44,117 bases of DNA from Lachnospiraceae bacterium (GTDB lineage Bacteria > Bacillota > Clostridia > Lachnospirales > Lachnospiraceae): the NCBI GenBank assembly GCA_017479935.1, contig JAFVBO010000100.1:1-44117 (forward strand), given 5' to 3'. How positions within the stretch are numbered: the stretch's first letter is position 1; the number at the start of each line of letters is the position of its first letter. The notes beneath the pieces were generated by a model, which ran no database searches, was not told the origin of the DNA, and was given only the letters and a program-made list of their open reading frames with translations. The position numbers were made by a program, and so were the translations under genes. Of the stretch, positions 1 to 8,127 are shown one piece after another.

Positions 1-12
1 ATTATTCATTGC

Positions 13-87
13 ATGATACCTCTCGTATTCTTGGATTTTACCAACTTTACCGGGTCAGTAATTATCCAACTTTACTTGAGGTATCAT
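13..87. repeat. Inverted repeat enclosing a 10-nt direct repeat, downstream of the first GH3 gene
   Basis: ATGATACCTC at 13-22 is perfectly complementary to GAGGTATCAT at 78-87. Inside the 55-nt loop, CCAACTTTAC occurs twice (41-50 and 66-75). The element lies just beyond the stop codon (141) of the GH3 gene on the minus strand. It could be a weak terminator, or the edge of a mobile element whose body is outside the window. No transposase is visible, so the function is open. Confidence 0.4.
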
Positions 88-140
88 TTTTAGTCAAGGG
101 GTTTCTTGCTACTGGTTATAGTATACAGGAAGCTGTCACC

Positions 141-3100
141 TTATTTCGCTTTCTTCTTGCCAGTGGCAATATCAATCAGAAGAAGCAGCGCACTGAGGGC
201 GGTTGCAATCGCAAGTCCCATCTGAGCGTTATTCAGGGCCGTCTGCCACCAAGGCGTGATGGTGACGATCCTGGTGTTCTCCTTGATGCCGTCCATGCCT
301 CTGGAGTGAAGCACGGTGTAGAGGATCCTGTGGGAGGACTCTCTCATGGCTCTGGCGAGCGGTGCGTTGGGCGTCGCGCCGCCCGGGCCGTAGTCCGCGA
401 ACTCGAAGCCGAGGAAGGTATCCGTGGAGCCTACCTGGCTGGTGCCGTAGGTACCGGGGTAGTTGTCCGGGATATCGTTGCCGGCTAAGACTTCATGAGG
501 CTTGGACATGTAGTCTGCCTCATACATATCCGTGACGGCAAAGCCGGTCATGCCAGCCTCGCCACGCAGCCAGTCGGTGACCAGTTCCTTGCAGGCACCT
601 GCCCAGACCGGTCCGATACGGTTAAAGGCGGTCATGACGCACTTGGCGTCGGCGTTGACGATCGGCAGCTCGAAGGCGCGGAGATAAATCTCACGCATGG
701 CCTGCTCGTTGCACCAGGTGGAAATACCGTTTCTCTGCAGTTCCTGGTCGTTTAAGGCAAAGTGCTTGTTGTACACGTACACGCCCTTGGACTGGATGCC
801 CAGGGTTTCCTGCGCGTCGATGAGACCGGTCAGGATGCCGTCCTCCGAGTAGTACTCGAATACACGGCCGGCGTACGGCGTTCTGTGGATGTTGACACCG
901 GAGCCATAGAAGCCGGCGTAGCCTGCCCACATGGCGTCTTCACCGATCATGTCGCCCACTTCGCGGGCTAACTTGTCGTTCATGGTGGCGGCGATGATGC
1001 CGTTGCAAGGGAAGCAGGTACCGGTCAGATCCTTGTCAGGGTCATTGTTCACGACGGCGTAGCCGTTCGAGCCGGCGGAATACTTCTGGGTCACGCCGGA
1101 AGGACCGTTGTGATCCAAGGTACCGGGCTTGCCGATGGATTCCACATGGATAGTCATTCGAAGGCCAACCGCACAAAGCGTGGAGAGCTCTTCGTAGGTG
1201 AGCTGATCCAGCAGGTCGTCCCACATGGGATCGTCGTACGGGATCGTGTTGCCGTTCTCATCGTCCATGAGGTTGATCAGCATGTAGCTGGTCTCCTCGG
1301 AGCCCATGGTCGGCCAGTTGTCATCGTTGGCGGGCAGATCCGCGGCGTCCAGAACCAGATCCTTGTACATCGCGTCCGTCATAGCCAGCTTGACGAAATT
1401 GTCATTGTAGCCGTCGCCATTGGTGTCGCCCCACAGCTTCAGAGTCCCCTGCCAGTCGGAGCGGGAAGCATACACGACACTGTTGTCGCCCTTGCCGCTG
1501 TAACGGTTGACGTCCGCCATGGCAAAGAGGCTGGTGACCTTGTTTCCGGTGCCGTAGGCCTGGGAATAGGACTCGGCGTCAAACACGTAATCGGTGCTGT
1601 AGACCAGAGCCTTGTCGCCGTCTGCGGTCATGCCGTCCGCGGCGCTCTTTCCCTTGGCCGCCAGGACATTGTTCACGGCCTGGTGGCTGTCACCGGCCGC
1701 GGTCAGGTAGTAGGTGCCGTCCTCTAAGATGTAGGAGCCGCTGCCCAGCGCATCATAAGAGGTCAGGAAGTACTCGGGCACGGTGACCGTGACGGTCTCG
1801 GAAGCGCCTGCCTCTAAGAGGCCGGTCTTGCCGTAGCCTACCAGTTCCACGGAGGGTTTTTCGATCTGATTCTGCTTGTCGTAGTCAGTGTAAGGCTTCT
1901 GCGCGTAGATCTGAACCGCCTTCTTGCCAGCCACGGAGCCGGTGTTCTTCACGTCAACGGAGACGGTATACACGGTCTCTGCGCCTGCGCGCTGCTTTTC
2001 CACCTGCAGATTGCTCATCTCAAAGGTGGTGTAGCTTAAGCCATAGCCAAAGGGGAAGGCAACGACCTCATTGTACTTGAAGTCGCCCGTGTTGGCGGTT
2101 CCAAGAACCACGTCCTCATACCGGGTTTCCGTATAACGGTAACCCATGTAGATACCTTCCTGATAAACCACATAGTTGCTGTACTTCGCCGCGCTTCCGG
2201 TGAAGGTGTAATCCTTGGCGTTGGTGTAGGCGTAGGAACCGAAGTTTGCCATGGCCGGGTCAAGGAGGTTATTCTGCCACCAGGTATCCGGAAGGGAGCC
2301 GGAGGGGTTGACCTTGCCGGAGAACAGATCGCCGACGGCATAGATACCGGTCTGACCCACGGAGCCGATCCACATGGCGGCGTCAATTCCATAGTCTTCG
2401 TTATCCAGGAAATCACAGGATACGGGGTTCGCGCTGTTAAACAGAACCACGATGCCGGAGATCTTGCCATCGTCCTTCAGGCCCTTTAAGCCCTTTAAGA
2501 TTCCCAGTTCTTCCTTGCACAGGTACAGATAGTCCGCGTTGGCGTCCACATCCGCGCCTAAGGGGTTAGGACCGGCGTCCACGTGATCCACAGCCTTTAA
2601 GTCGTTGGCTTCACCGCCTACGCGGCCAATGATAAAGACGGCTACCTCGCCCTTGCCATACGAAGAGGCAGCGTCCGACTTGTTGATCTTGCTCCACTTG
2701 GCTTCATTGATACCCGCGCCGCCGCCGGTGAACTTACGGCCGTATTCCTCTGCCGTATACCAGTCAAGGAGCGCCGTATTTAATACGGTGATGCCGCTGC
2801 GGGTGAACGCGTCCACAAAGGTGGGAGCATCGCTGGTATTCACAGCGCCGGAGCCTGTGCCGCCGTATACCGGATCACTGGCTGCCGCGCCGAACAGAGA
2901 CACCTCGGTGCCCTGTAAAGGCAGAATTCCGTTGTTCTTTAACAGAACCGCGCCTTCCGCCTCCACCTCTTCGGCCTTGGCAAGGCCCGCTGCCTTTAAC
3001 TCAGCCACAGACTTGTAGGTGGATTCATAATAGCGCTTGTAGGTGTTGTCATCCTCGGCCCCATCGATCGGCACGATCATGGAGGTGCTGATCCCCAGGA

Positions 3101-3209
3101 AGCTGTTGATCTGCCCGGAGAACTGTCCTGCGATGATGTTCCCGAAGTAAACCAGAATCAGCAGGGCCGCTAAGATATTGGTGAGAACTTTTAATAATAC
3201 TCTTTTCAT
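141..3209 (-). CDS. Membrane-anchored family 3 glycoside hydrolase with permuted domain order
   Basis: Probable beta-glucosidase or related exo-glycosidase that releases terminal sugars from oligosaccharides outside the membrane. The order is reversed relative to classical GH3 enzymes. A GH3 C-terminal-type sandwich domain comes first (about residues 65-410, with EGAVLLKNNGILPL), then a fibronectin-III-like domain (about 415-520, DVKNTGSVAGKKAVQIY), a linker, and finally the GH3 TIM barrel (about 650-960). The likely nucleophile is Asp894 in GFAVTDMYE, and KHFALND is also visible. A hydrophobic segment at 8-28 and another at about 998-1018 followed by GKKKAK would place membrane anchors at both ends. 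The start has a good ribosome site (GAGAGGAGACAAG). It is the last gene of the three-gene GH3 unit. Permuted GH3 enzymes are known in rumen and gut Firmicutes; the substrate cannot be read from sequence. Confidence 0.9.
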   Translation of the reverse strand: MKRVLLKVLTNILAALLILVYFGNIIAGQFSGQINSFLGISTSMIVPIDGAEDDNTYKRYYESTYKSVAELKAAGLAKAEEVEAEGAVLLKNNGILPLQGTEVSLFGAAASDPVYGGTGSGAVNTSDAPTFVDAFTRSGITVLNTALLDWYTAEEYGRKFTGGGAGINEAKWSKINKSDAASSYGKGEVAVFIIGRVGGEANDLKAVDHVDAGPNPLGADVDANADYLYLCKEELGILKGLKGLKDDGKISGIVVLFNSANPVSCDFLDNEDYGIDAAMWIGSVGQTGIYAVGDLFSGKVNPSGSLPDTWWQNNLLDPAMANFGSYAYTNAKDYTFTGSAAKYSNYVVYQEGIYMGYRYTETRYEDVVLGTANTGDFKYNEVVAFPFGYGLSYTTFEMSNLQVEKQRAGAETVYTVSVDVKNTGSVAGKKAVQIYAQKPYTDYDKQNQIEKPSVELVGYGKTGLLEAGASETVTVTVPEYFLTSYDALGSGSYILEDGTYYLTAAGDSHQAVNNVLAAKGKSAADGMTADGDKALVYSTDYVFDAESYSQAYGTGNKVTSLFAMADVNRYSGKGDNSVVYASRSDWQGTLKLWGDTNGDGYNDNFVKLAMTDAMYKDLVLDAADLPANDDNWPTMGSEETSYMLINLMDDENGNTIPYDDPMWDDLLDQLTYEELSTLCAVGLRMTIHVESIGKPGTLDHNGPSGVTQKYSAGSNGYAVVNNDPDKDLTGTCFPCNGIIAATMNDKLAREVGDMIGEDAMWAGYAGFYGSGVNIHRTPYAGRVFEYYSEDGILTGLIDAQETLGIQSKGVYVYNKHFALNDQELQRNGISTWCNEQAMREIYLRAFELPIVNADAKCVMTAFNRIGPVWAGACKELVTDWLRGEAGMTGFAVTDMYEADYMSKPHEVLAGNDIPDNYPGTYGTSQVGSTDTFLGFEFADYGPGGATPNAPLARAMRESSHRILYTVLHSRGMDGIKENTRIVTITPWWQTALNNAQMGLAIATALSALLLLIDIATGKKKAK

Positions 3210-3229
3210 CTTGTCTCCTCTCTCCGCTC

Positions 3230-3631
3230 CTACGCTTCTTTGTACTTTCTCATGTACAGCGCCACCTCAGAAAACAGAAGGGTGAGGAGAATCAGCGCAG
3301 CGCAGATGACCAGCTGGGTAAACTGGGGGAAGGGGTCGATTCCGTAAATGGTATCGGACACCGGCCAGATGACCATCATCACGAACATCATAAACGAGAT
3401 GCCGCTGGCCACACATAAAATGGCAGGTGCAAAACCGGCCGTGGGCTTGGAAATAACCAGCAGAAGAAACGCCACCACAGCGGCAACGCCAAGGATCAGG
3501 CAGATCCGCTGGTCAAACACCGGTTCCTTGTACTCAATCGCGCTGAAAAGCACACCGTACGCGATGGCGGCCGCAATCGACAGGACACAGGCTAACATGG
3601 TTACATAGTAGCCTGCCGCTTTGACTTTCAT
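3230..3631 (-). CDS. Small four-helix membrane protein between two GH3 genes
   Basis: A 133-residue protein that is mostly hydrophobic, with about four predicted membrane helices and a basic C-terminus (YMRKYKEA). I do not recognise a family. The start is placed at MKVKAAGYY because AAAGGAG lies 8 nt upstream of that ATG; a longer reading from 3649 would translate the ribosome site itself. The stop is 20 nt from the next GH3 gene, so translation within one mRNA is likely. A possible role is anchoring, or partnering the secreted GH3 enzymes, but this rests only on context. Confidence 0.75.
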   Translation of the reverse strand: MKVKAAGYYVTMLACVLSIAAAIAYGVLFSAIEYKEPVFDQRICLILGVAAVVAFLLLVISKPTAGFAPAILCVASGISFMMFVMMVIWPVSDTIYGIDPFPQFTQLVICAALILLTLLFSEVALYMRKYKEA

Positions 3632-3650
3632 GCAATATGCTCCTTTCAAA

Positions 3651-3682
3651 GAACCGTACAGAGGAGACTCCCCTGTACGGTT
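3651..3682 (-). other. Intercistronic hairpin between GH3 gene and small membrane protein
   Basis: AACCGTACAG and CTGTACGGTT form a perfect 10-bp stem around a purine/pyrimidine loop that can itself pair (GGGAG/CTCC). It sits between the GH3 stop (3727) and the ribosome site of the small gene. There is no T-run on the minus strand, so it looks more like an mRNA processing or stability element than a full terminator. Confidence 0.5.
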
Positions 3683-3726
3683 GGTTTTACTTAATCCTGT
3701 TTAGTTACGTTTTGTTCCGTTCTGCT

Positions 3727-6693
3727 TTACTGTCTGTCGAAGACCAGCACGTACTCCCACTCACCCTCGGTGCCGGGACGCTCGATGTGCTCTTCGCTGT
3801 AGCCAAGCAGGAGCTGGCCGTCCGCGTTTAAGCCAAGGATCAGCTTCTTGTTGGTGGTGTCCACTTCGCTCTCAACGCCGGCGATTTCCTTCAGGAACAG
3901 ACCGTAGTCATCGATATCCTTGAAGTTCATGGTCGTCGGGCCGGGCTGCTTGTAGAACTCGCCTTCAGGGGAGATCTTGCCCTGAGGGAAATCTTCCCAG
4001 GTATTGGTGCCCTTGTAGAACTCAACGTCATCCTCTTCCAGAGCTTCCTTGGCAGACTTCTCGGTGATGTAGAGCTTGCCGCTGAAGTTGTAAACCTGGT
4101 TGTGAATGTAGTTGGGGGTGTCTACCAGCTCGTAGTCATCCAGTTCCTTGGTAACCTTGAAGTTGGCAGCGTCGGCAACAGCCGCGTAGGTCTTGCCTTC
4201 CACAACAACCTTGCTTAAGGTCCAGTCGCCTTCTAAGTCGGTAACAACACTGTCGAAGTTCAGCGCGGTGTTGGCCTCGCCCGCTTCTGCGCCGGCTTCC
4301 GCTTCAGGAGCTTCCTGAGAACCAGGAGCCATGCCTTCATAGCTTAAACCGAAACCAGAGAAGTACAGGTTGCCGACGGCATCCTTGTAAGCATAGGAAC
4401 CGGAAGGAGAAGCTTCCAGAACTTCCTTTGCAATGTACTGATCCTTCACGTAACCAGGAACATCGTTAGGAGATACGCAGACTTCCCAGGTCTCCTCACC
4501 CAGCTGGGTGGTAACCAGGGCGATGACGGAAGCGTCGGCCACCATGGTGATCGGCAGCTTACCGGTCGGGTTGTACTTGCCGGCCACAACCTTGGCAACA
4601 GCGTCGGTGCTGGTGTTGAAGGTACCGATGAGGGCATCGCAGTAAGGCTCCATGTTGGTCAGGATCCAGGCGTTGCTGGCTTCGATCTGGCCAATAACCT
4701 TGCCGCCCTTGGCATGAATTTCGTCGGCGATCTTCTGGAAATCAGCCATGCCGGCAACGGTGGTGATGTTGGCAACGGCGGGCTTGCCGTCTTCATCCAT
4801 CTTGGGCTTCGCGTTGTTGTCAAATACAGGGGTCTCTACATCCTCAACCAGGTCAAGGACGGCCAGGTTGCCGGAACCCTGACCCACGATGGTGGGGTTC
4901 ACGATCAGGAAGGCCACATCGGCTTCCTTGTAATCCGTTACGATGGTGTAACCCTGCGCCTGTAAGGACGCGGTGATGCCTTCGACGTTCGCGTTGCCTC
5001 TCTGGTTGAAGGCCTGCAGATAAACCTTCTTGCCCATGTCGGTCAGAGGCAGGACAGCTTCGCTGTTCTTCATCAGAACAACACTCTTTAAGTGGGTTTC
5101 AGCCGCCAGCTTGGTGGCCTCTTCCTTGGCTGCATTGTATTCCTTAACGGAAGTCTCAAGATCGCGATAAGGGTTCTCCATATCGCCGGACTGCATTCTG
5201 GGTTTCGCACGGCCAGCAGCGGCAGCCTCTAAGGTTTCACGGGTGATGTCACCCTTCTGCAGAGCTTCATAGATCAGTTCAGGGCTGATGGTCATACGGC
5301 CCATGGCGCCGGCAGCGGCGAACACGCCAGACTGGCAGCCAGCGTTGACAAACAGAACGGTCTGCTCGTAGCCGGACAGTTCCTCAACACCGTGCGCGTT
5401 GGACTGGCTGACGGAGTCGGAGTTGATCAGGCCTTCAAAACCAAGGACTTCGCGGAGCAGGTACTGAAGTACGTCGGGGTTGAAAGCATTGCCGTAACCT
5501 TCGAGCTTGATGTCGTGGGTCTTGCCATTATAGGTAATGCTCTGAGGAGCGATACGCTCGTCAATGATCGGCTGAGAGTAACCAGGCATAACGCCGGCAG
5601 CGCCAGCTTCGAAAGCGGCGATGAACGGCTTCAGCTGATAATCAGCCAGGGAGTTCTCGGTGCTGTATACACGATAACGGCCGGTATAGCCATGGCTCTC
5701 AAAGCCGTTGTAGGCAGCGCCGTCACCAGGGAAGTGCTTCACGGTTAACAGAACGGAACCGGGAACCATGCCCTGATCGCCATTCTGGAAGCCGATCGTT
5801 AAGGCTCTTGCGATCTCAGCAGCTGTGTCTTCGCGCTCGCCGTAGGTACCGGTATTGCGGCTCCAGCGAGGGTCAGTCACCAGGTCGATCTGAGGTCCGT
5901 AGATACCATCGATACCCTTGGTCCACATCATCACGCGGTCAAGCTGCGCATCCTTTAACACCAGATCAGCGTTGCCATCGCCAAGGACAGCAGCGGTGAC
6001 ACCCTCGGTGCCGGGCATGCCGTGGCCGATCGGGTTCGTGAATGTCAGGAAAGGAACAGCGGTGGTGCCGTTCTGTACAGCGTCAAACTCGGCATACTGC
6101 TCAAGGCCGTTGTTGAACCATACGCCAACTTCGGGGGCGGCGTTGTTTCTAACGACGAAGTTGCGGAAGCCGGCGGTATTCCAGTACTCGACGATGGAGA
6201 CAGGGTCGTCATCCGTGCCGCCGGTGTACATCTTAGCCCATACAGGCTTGCCGTTCTCGTCAACGACATCCTCTACCTTGGTGCTCTTGGACGAATACAT
6301 CATAATGTTGAGAAGCTGATAGGACAGCTGCTCATCGGTCAGCGTCTTGGCATAAGCCGCCGCGCGCTCTTCTGCGGGCAGACGCCAGTCTTCAAAATCA
6401 TCGAGTTCCTTGTTGTTGTTCAGGTCGCGGAAATACTTTCCGTCCTTCACGACAACGCCAAGGAGCGTAACGCCGATGGTCGGGCCATCTTCGTTCTCAT
6501 AGTACACCGGATCCAGGAACTGAGCGGTCAGTTCCTTGGCATCGGCAGCCGTGTAGGGAGCGGCAATGTAGCCGTCCTCCGGAGCAGCCTTCTCGGCAGC
6601 AGCTGCGGGAGCTTCATCCGCAAGAGCCTGGATCGGGCTGATGGCCATGGCAAGAGCCAGAACCAGTGCAGCGCGTTTCTGCAATCTCTTCAT
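3727..6693 (-). CDS. Secreted family 3 glycoside hydrolase with extra C-terminal domain
   Basis: An exported GH3 enzyme, probably a beta-glucosidase or related exo-hydrolase. A signal peptide is visible (MKRLQKRAALVLALAMAISPIQALADEA). It is followed by a calcium-loop-like motif at 90-103 (DLNNNKELDDFEDW), the TIM barrel with KHFPGDG at 319-325 and the likely nucleophile Asp426 in INSDSVSQ, then the GH3 C-terminal domain to about residue 800. After an Ala/Glu-rich linker (about 800-815) comes a domain of about 170 residues beginning LEGDWTLSKVVVEGKTY and ending EWEYVLVFDRQ. It resembles small beta-barrel, lipocalin-like domains, but this is only an impression. The ribosome site AAGGAGGAAAAAAC precedes the start. 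It is the first gene of the GH3 unit, expressed from the promoter at 6769-6797. Substrate unknown. Confidence 0.9.
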   Translation of the reverse strand: MKRLQKRAALVLALAMAISPIQALADEAPAAAAEKAAPEDGYIAAPYTAADAKELTAQFLDPVYYENEDGPTIGVTLLGVVVKDGKYFRDLNNNKELDDFEDWRLPAEERAAAYAKTLTDEQLSYQLLNIMMYSSKSTKVEDVVDENGKPVWAKMYTGGTDDDPVSIVEYWNTAGFRNFVVRNNAAPEVGVWFNNGLEQYAEFDAVQNGTTAVPFLTFTNPIGHGMPGTEGVTAAVLGDGNADLVLKDAQLDRVMMWTKGIDGIYGPQIDLVTDPRWSRNTGTYGEREDTAAEIARALTIGFQNGDQGMVPGSVLLTVKHFPGDGAAYNGFESHGYTGRYRVYSTENSLADYQLKPFIAAFEAGAAGVMPGYSQPIIDERIAPQSITYNGKTHDIKLEGYGNAFNPDVLQYLLREVLGFEGLINSDSVSQSNAHGVEELSGYEQTVLFVNAGCQSGVFAAAGAMGRMTISPELIYEALQKGDITRETLEAAAAGRAKPRMQSGDMENPYRDLETSVKEYNAAKEEATKLAAETHLKSVVLMKNSEAVLPLTDMGKKVYLQAFNQRGNANVEGITASLQAQGYTIVTDYKEADVAFLIVNPTIVGQGSGNLAVLDLVEDVETPVFDNNAKPKMDEDGKPAVANITTVAGMADFQKIADEIHAKGGKVIGQIEASNAWILTNMEPYCDALIGTFNTSTDAVAKVVAGKYNPTGKLPITMVADASVIALVTTQLGEETWEVCVSPNDVPGYVKDQYIAKEVLEASPSGSYAYKDAVGNLYFSGFGLSYEGMAPGSQEAPEAEAGAEAGEANTALNFDSVVTDLEGDWTLSKVVVEGKTYAAVADAANFKVTKELDDYELVDTPNYIHNQVYNFSGKLYITEKSAKEALEEDDVEFYKGTNTWEDFPQGKISPEGEFYKQPGPTTMNFKDIDDYGLFLKEIAGVESEVDTTNKKLILGLNADGQLLLGYSEEHIERPGTEGEWEYVLVFDRQ

Positions 6694-6768
6694 GTTTTTT
6701 CCTCCTTCTTATTGTGTTTTTCTCACCCGCCCTTTTTTAAGGCGGAAGCACAATTGCTCAACATTTGT

Positions 6769-6797
6769 ATTCTATCACAAACCGGCCTTTTGCAGTT
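6769..6797 (-). promoter_or_regulatory. Weak sigma-A-type promoter of the GH3 unit
   Basis: On the minus strand TAGAAT (6769-6774) is a good -10. The hexamer 17 nt upstream is AACTGC (6792-6797), a poor -35. Four 20-bp direct repeats begin immediately upstream. A weak -35 with adjoining repeats suggests an activator-dependent promoter. Between the -10 and the start codon, CCGCCTT/AAGGGCGG can form a leader hairpin (about 6727-6745). Confidence 0.5.
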
Positions 6798-6800
6798 TTT

Positions 6801-6880
6801 CTTAGAACGAATTGTCGTTTTTGCAGAATAAACTGTCATTTTGCAGAATAACCTGCCTTTTTGCCAGATCAAATTGTCAT
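6801..6880 (-). repeat. Four tandem 20-bp direct repeats (candidate activator sites)
   Basis: Units are 6801-6820, 6821-6840, 6841-6860 and 6861-6880. The plus-strand consensus is ttgcagaataaaytgtcrtt. The spacing is exactly 20 nt each time, about two helical turns, so bound subunits would lie on one DNA face. The last unit overlaps the xdhC stop codon. The array abuts the -35 of the GH3 promoter. AraC/XylS activators commonly use such direct repeats; no regulator gene is next to it in this window. Confidence 0.6.
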
Positions 6881-8019
6881 ATATGTTGAATACGTTGGCT
6901 ATATATACCGGTTCTCTCACTCCCGTCTTCAATCAGTACCCGCATGGTTCCGCCGCAGACCATGCCGTCCGATTCAGCCACATCGCCGGTCAGGTCGATA
7001 TCCGCGATCTTATACCGCCCGGTTCCGATGATATGAACCGCATCCTGGATGACGGCCGCCTCGCTGCAGCCGCCGCCGATGCTGCCGGTCACCTGCCCGA
7101 AGGGGCTGACCGCCATCTTGGCACCGGCTCCGCGGGGCGTGGAACCTTTGGCTTCGATTACGGTGACGATGGCCTTCGGCTCCTGGTTGTGCGCCAGATA
7201 TTCCAGAACAGACAGCTCCAGGTCCGAATCGCAGGCAAAGCGTTCGCCACGCACGTGCTCCGGAAGGCGCCGGTAGGCGATCACCTCCGACAGGATGGAA
7301 ATGGCGATCTCGCCGGGCGTGATAGCCCCGATATTCAGTCCGATCGGGGTGCGGATTCTGCCAAGTTTTTCTTCCTCAAATCCTTCCGCCTCCAGCATAG
7401 CCAGGAGCTCTCGGGTGCGGCGTCTGGAGCCGATCATCCCTAAGTAGGCCGGGAAGGCGCCGGGAAGCAGCGCGCGCAGGCAGTCCGCGTCATGCCGATG
7501 CCCGCGGGTGATGATCACCACGTAGTCATAAGGCGTGATGGAAAGCCCCCGAATCGCGGTTTCAAAGCGTTCGCAGAGAATCTCCGCGGCGCCCGGGAAG
7601 CGGGTTTGGTTTGCAAAGTCCGGCCGGTCGTCGACCACCGTGACCGCAAAGCCGCACGTGGCGGCAAATTCGCACACGGGCACGGCGATATGACCACCGC
7701 CCAGCACAATCAAACGTTCCTTTGGGAGCACCGGCTCGGAAACCGTGAGGCCACCGTTCTGAACAGTTACAGACTCGGAAGCCGTGGTGGCCTGGTTCTG
7801 AACAACTGCCGACTTGGAGTCCGTGGTAGACTGGTTCTCATAAACCGCTGTCACGGCGGCCTCGCGGCGGCCATGAATGTCCGTTTTGACGGAAACCGGG
7901 GTCAGGCGGCGGCGCAGGCCTTCTTCTATGGTTCCCTGCTCCCCGCTTATCACGGTTTCCAAGGAAACAGGGGCGCCGGTGCTGATTTTTTCCAGGATCT
8001 TTTCATACCAGTTTTCCAT
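6877..8019 (-). CDS. xdhC: XdhC/CoxI-family molybdenum hydroxylase maturation protein (permuted form)
   Basis: Proteins of this family help deliver or sulfurate molybdenum cofactor for xanthine dehydrogenase-type enzymes. The 380-residue protein has a Rossmann XdhC_C-type domain first (about 98-235; LIVLGGGHIAVPVCEFA, TRGHRHDADCLR, YLGMIGSRRR). The CoxI/XdhC domain follows at about 280-365 (VIEAKGSTPRGAGAKM, GGGCSEA, GMVCGGTMRVLIE). This order is reversed relative to E. coli-type XdhC but seen in clostridial relatives. A low-complexity linker of three 13-residue repeats lies at 61-99. It is the last gene of the molybdenum block, behind modABC. No hydroxylase structural gene is in the window. 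Confidence 0.88.
   Translation of the reverse strand: MENWYEKILEKISTGAPVSLETVISGEQGTIEEGLRRRLTPVSVKTDIHGRREAAVTAVYENQSTTDSKSAVVQNQATTASESVTVQNGGLTVSEPVLPKERLIVLGGGHIAVPVCEFAATCGFAVTVVDDRPDFANQTRFPGAAEILCERFETAIRGLSITPYDYVVIITRGHRHDADCLRALLPGAFPAYLGMIGSRRRTRELLAMLEAEGFEEEKLGRIRTPIGLNIGAITPGEIAISILSEVIAYRRLPEHVRGERFACDSDLELSVLEYLAHNQEPKAIVTVIEAKGSTPRGAGAKMAVSPFGQVTGSIGGGCSEAAVIQDAVHIIGTGRYKIADIDLTGDVAESDGMVCGGTMRVLIEDGSERTGIYSQRIQHI
7723..7839 (-). repeat. Three 39-nt in-frame repeats in the xdhC linker
   Basis: They encode residues 61-99: ENQSTTDSKSAVV, QNQATTASESVTV, QNGGLTVSEPVLP. The repeat keeps frame (13 codons) and lies between an N-terminal segment and the Rossmann domain, so it looks like a flexible linker expanded by slippage. 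Confidence 0.7.
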
Positions 8020-8127
8020 CTTTTCTCTCCCTCATCTTCTGTCGTTCTACTTCCATCTTCTTGTTTGGAGATTCAGAACTTTCGTATCGTATCCGACGAA
8101 GTATTCCTTCTCCGGACATTCTCGCCT

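Noticed and set aside
141-1727. Plus-strand open frames opposite the GH3 genes
   Set aside because: They mirror the GC-rich minus-strand genes, have no ribosome sites, and encode low-complexity sequence without motifs.
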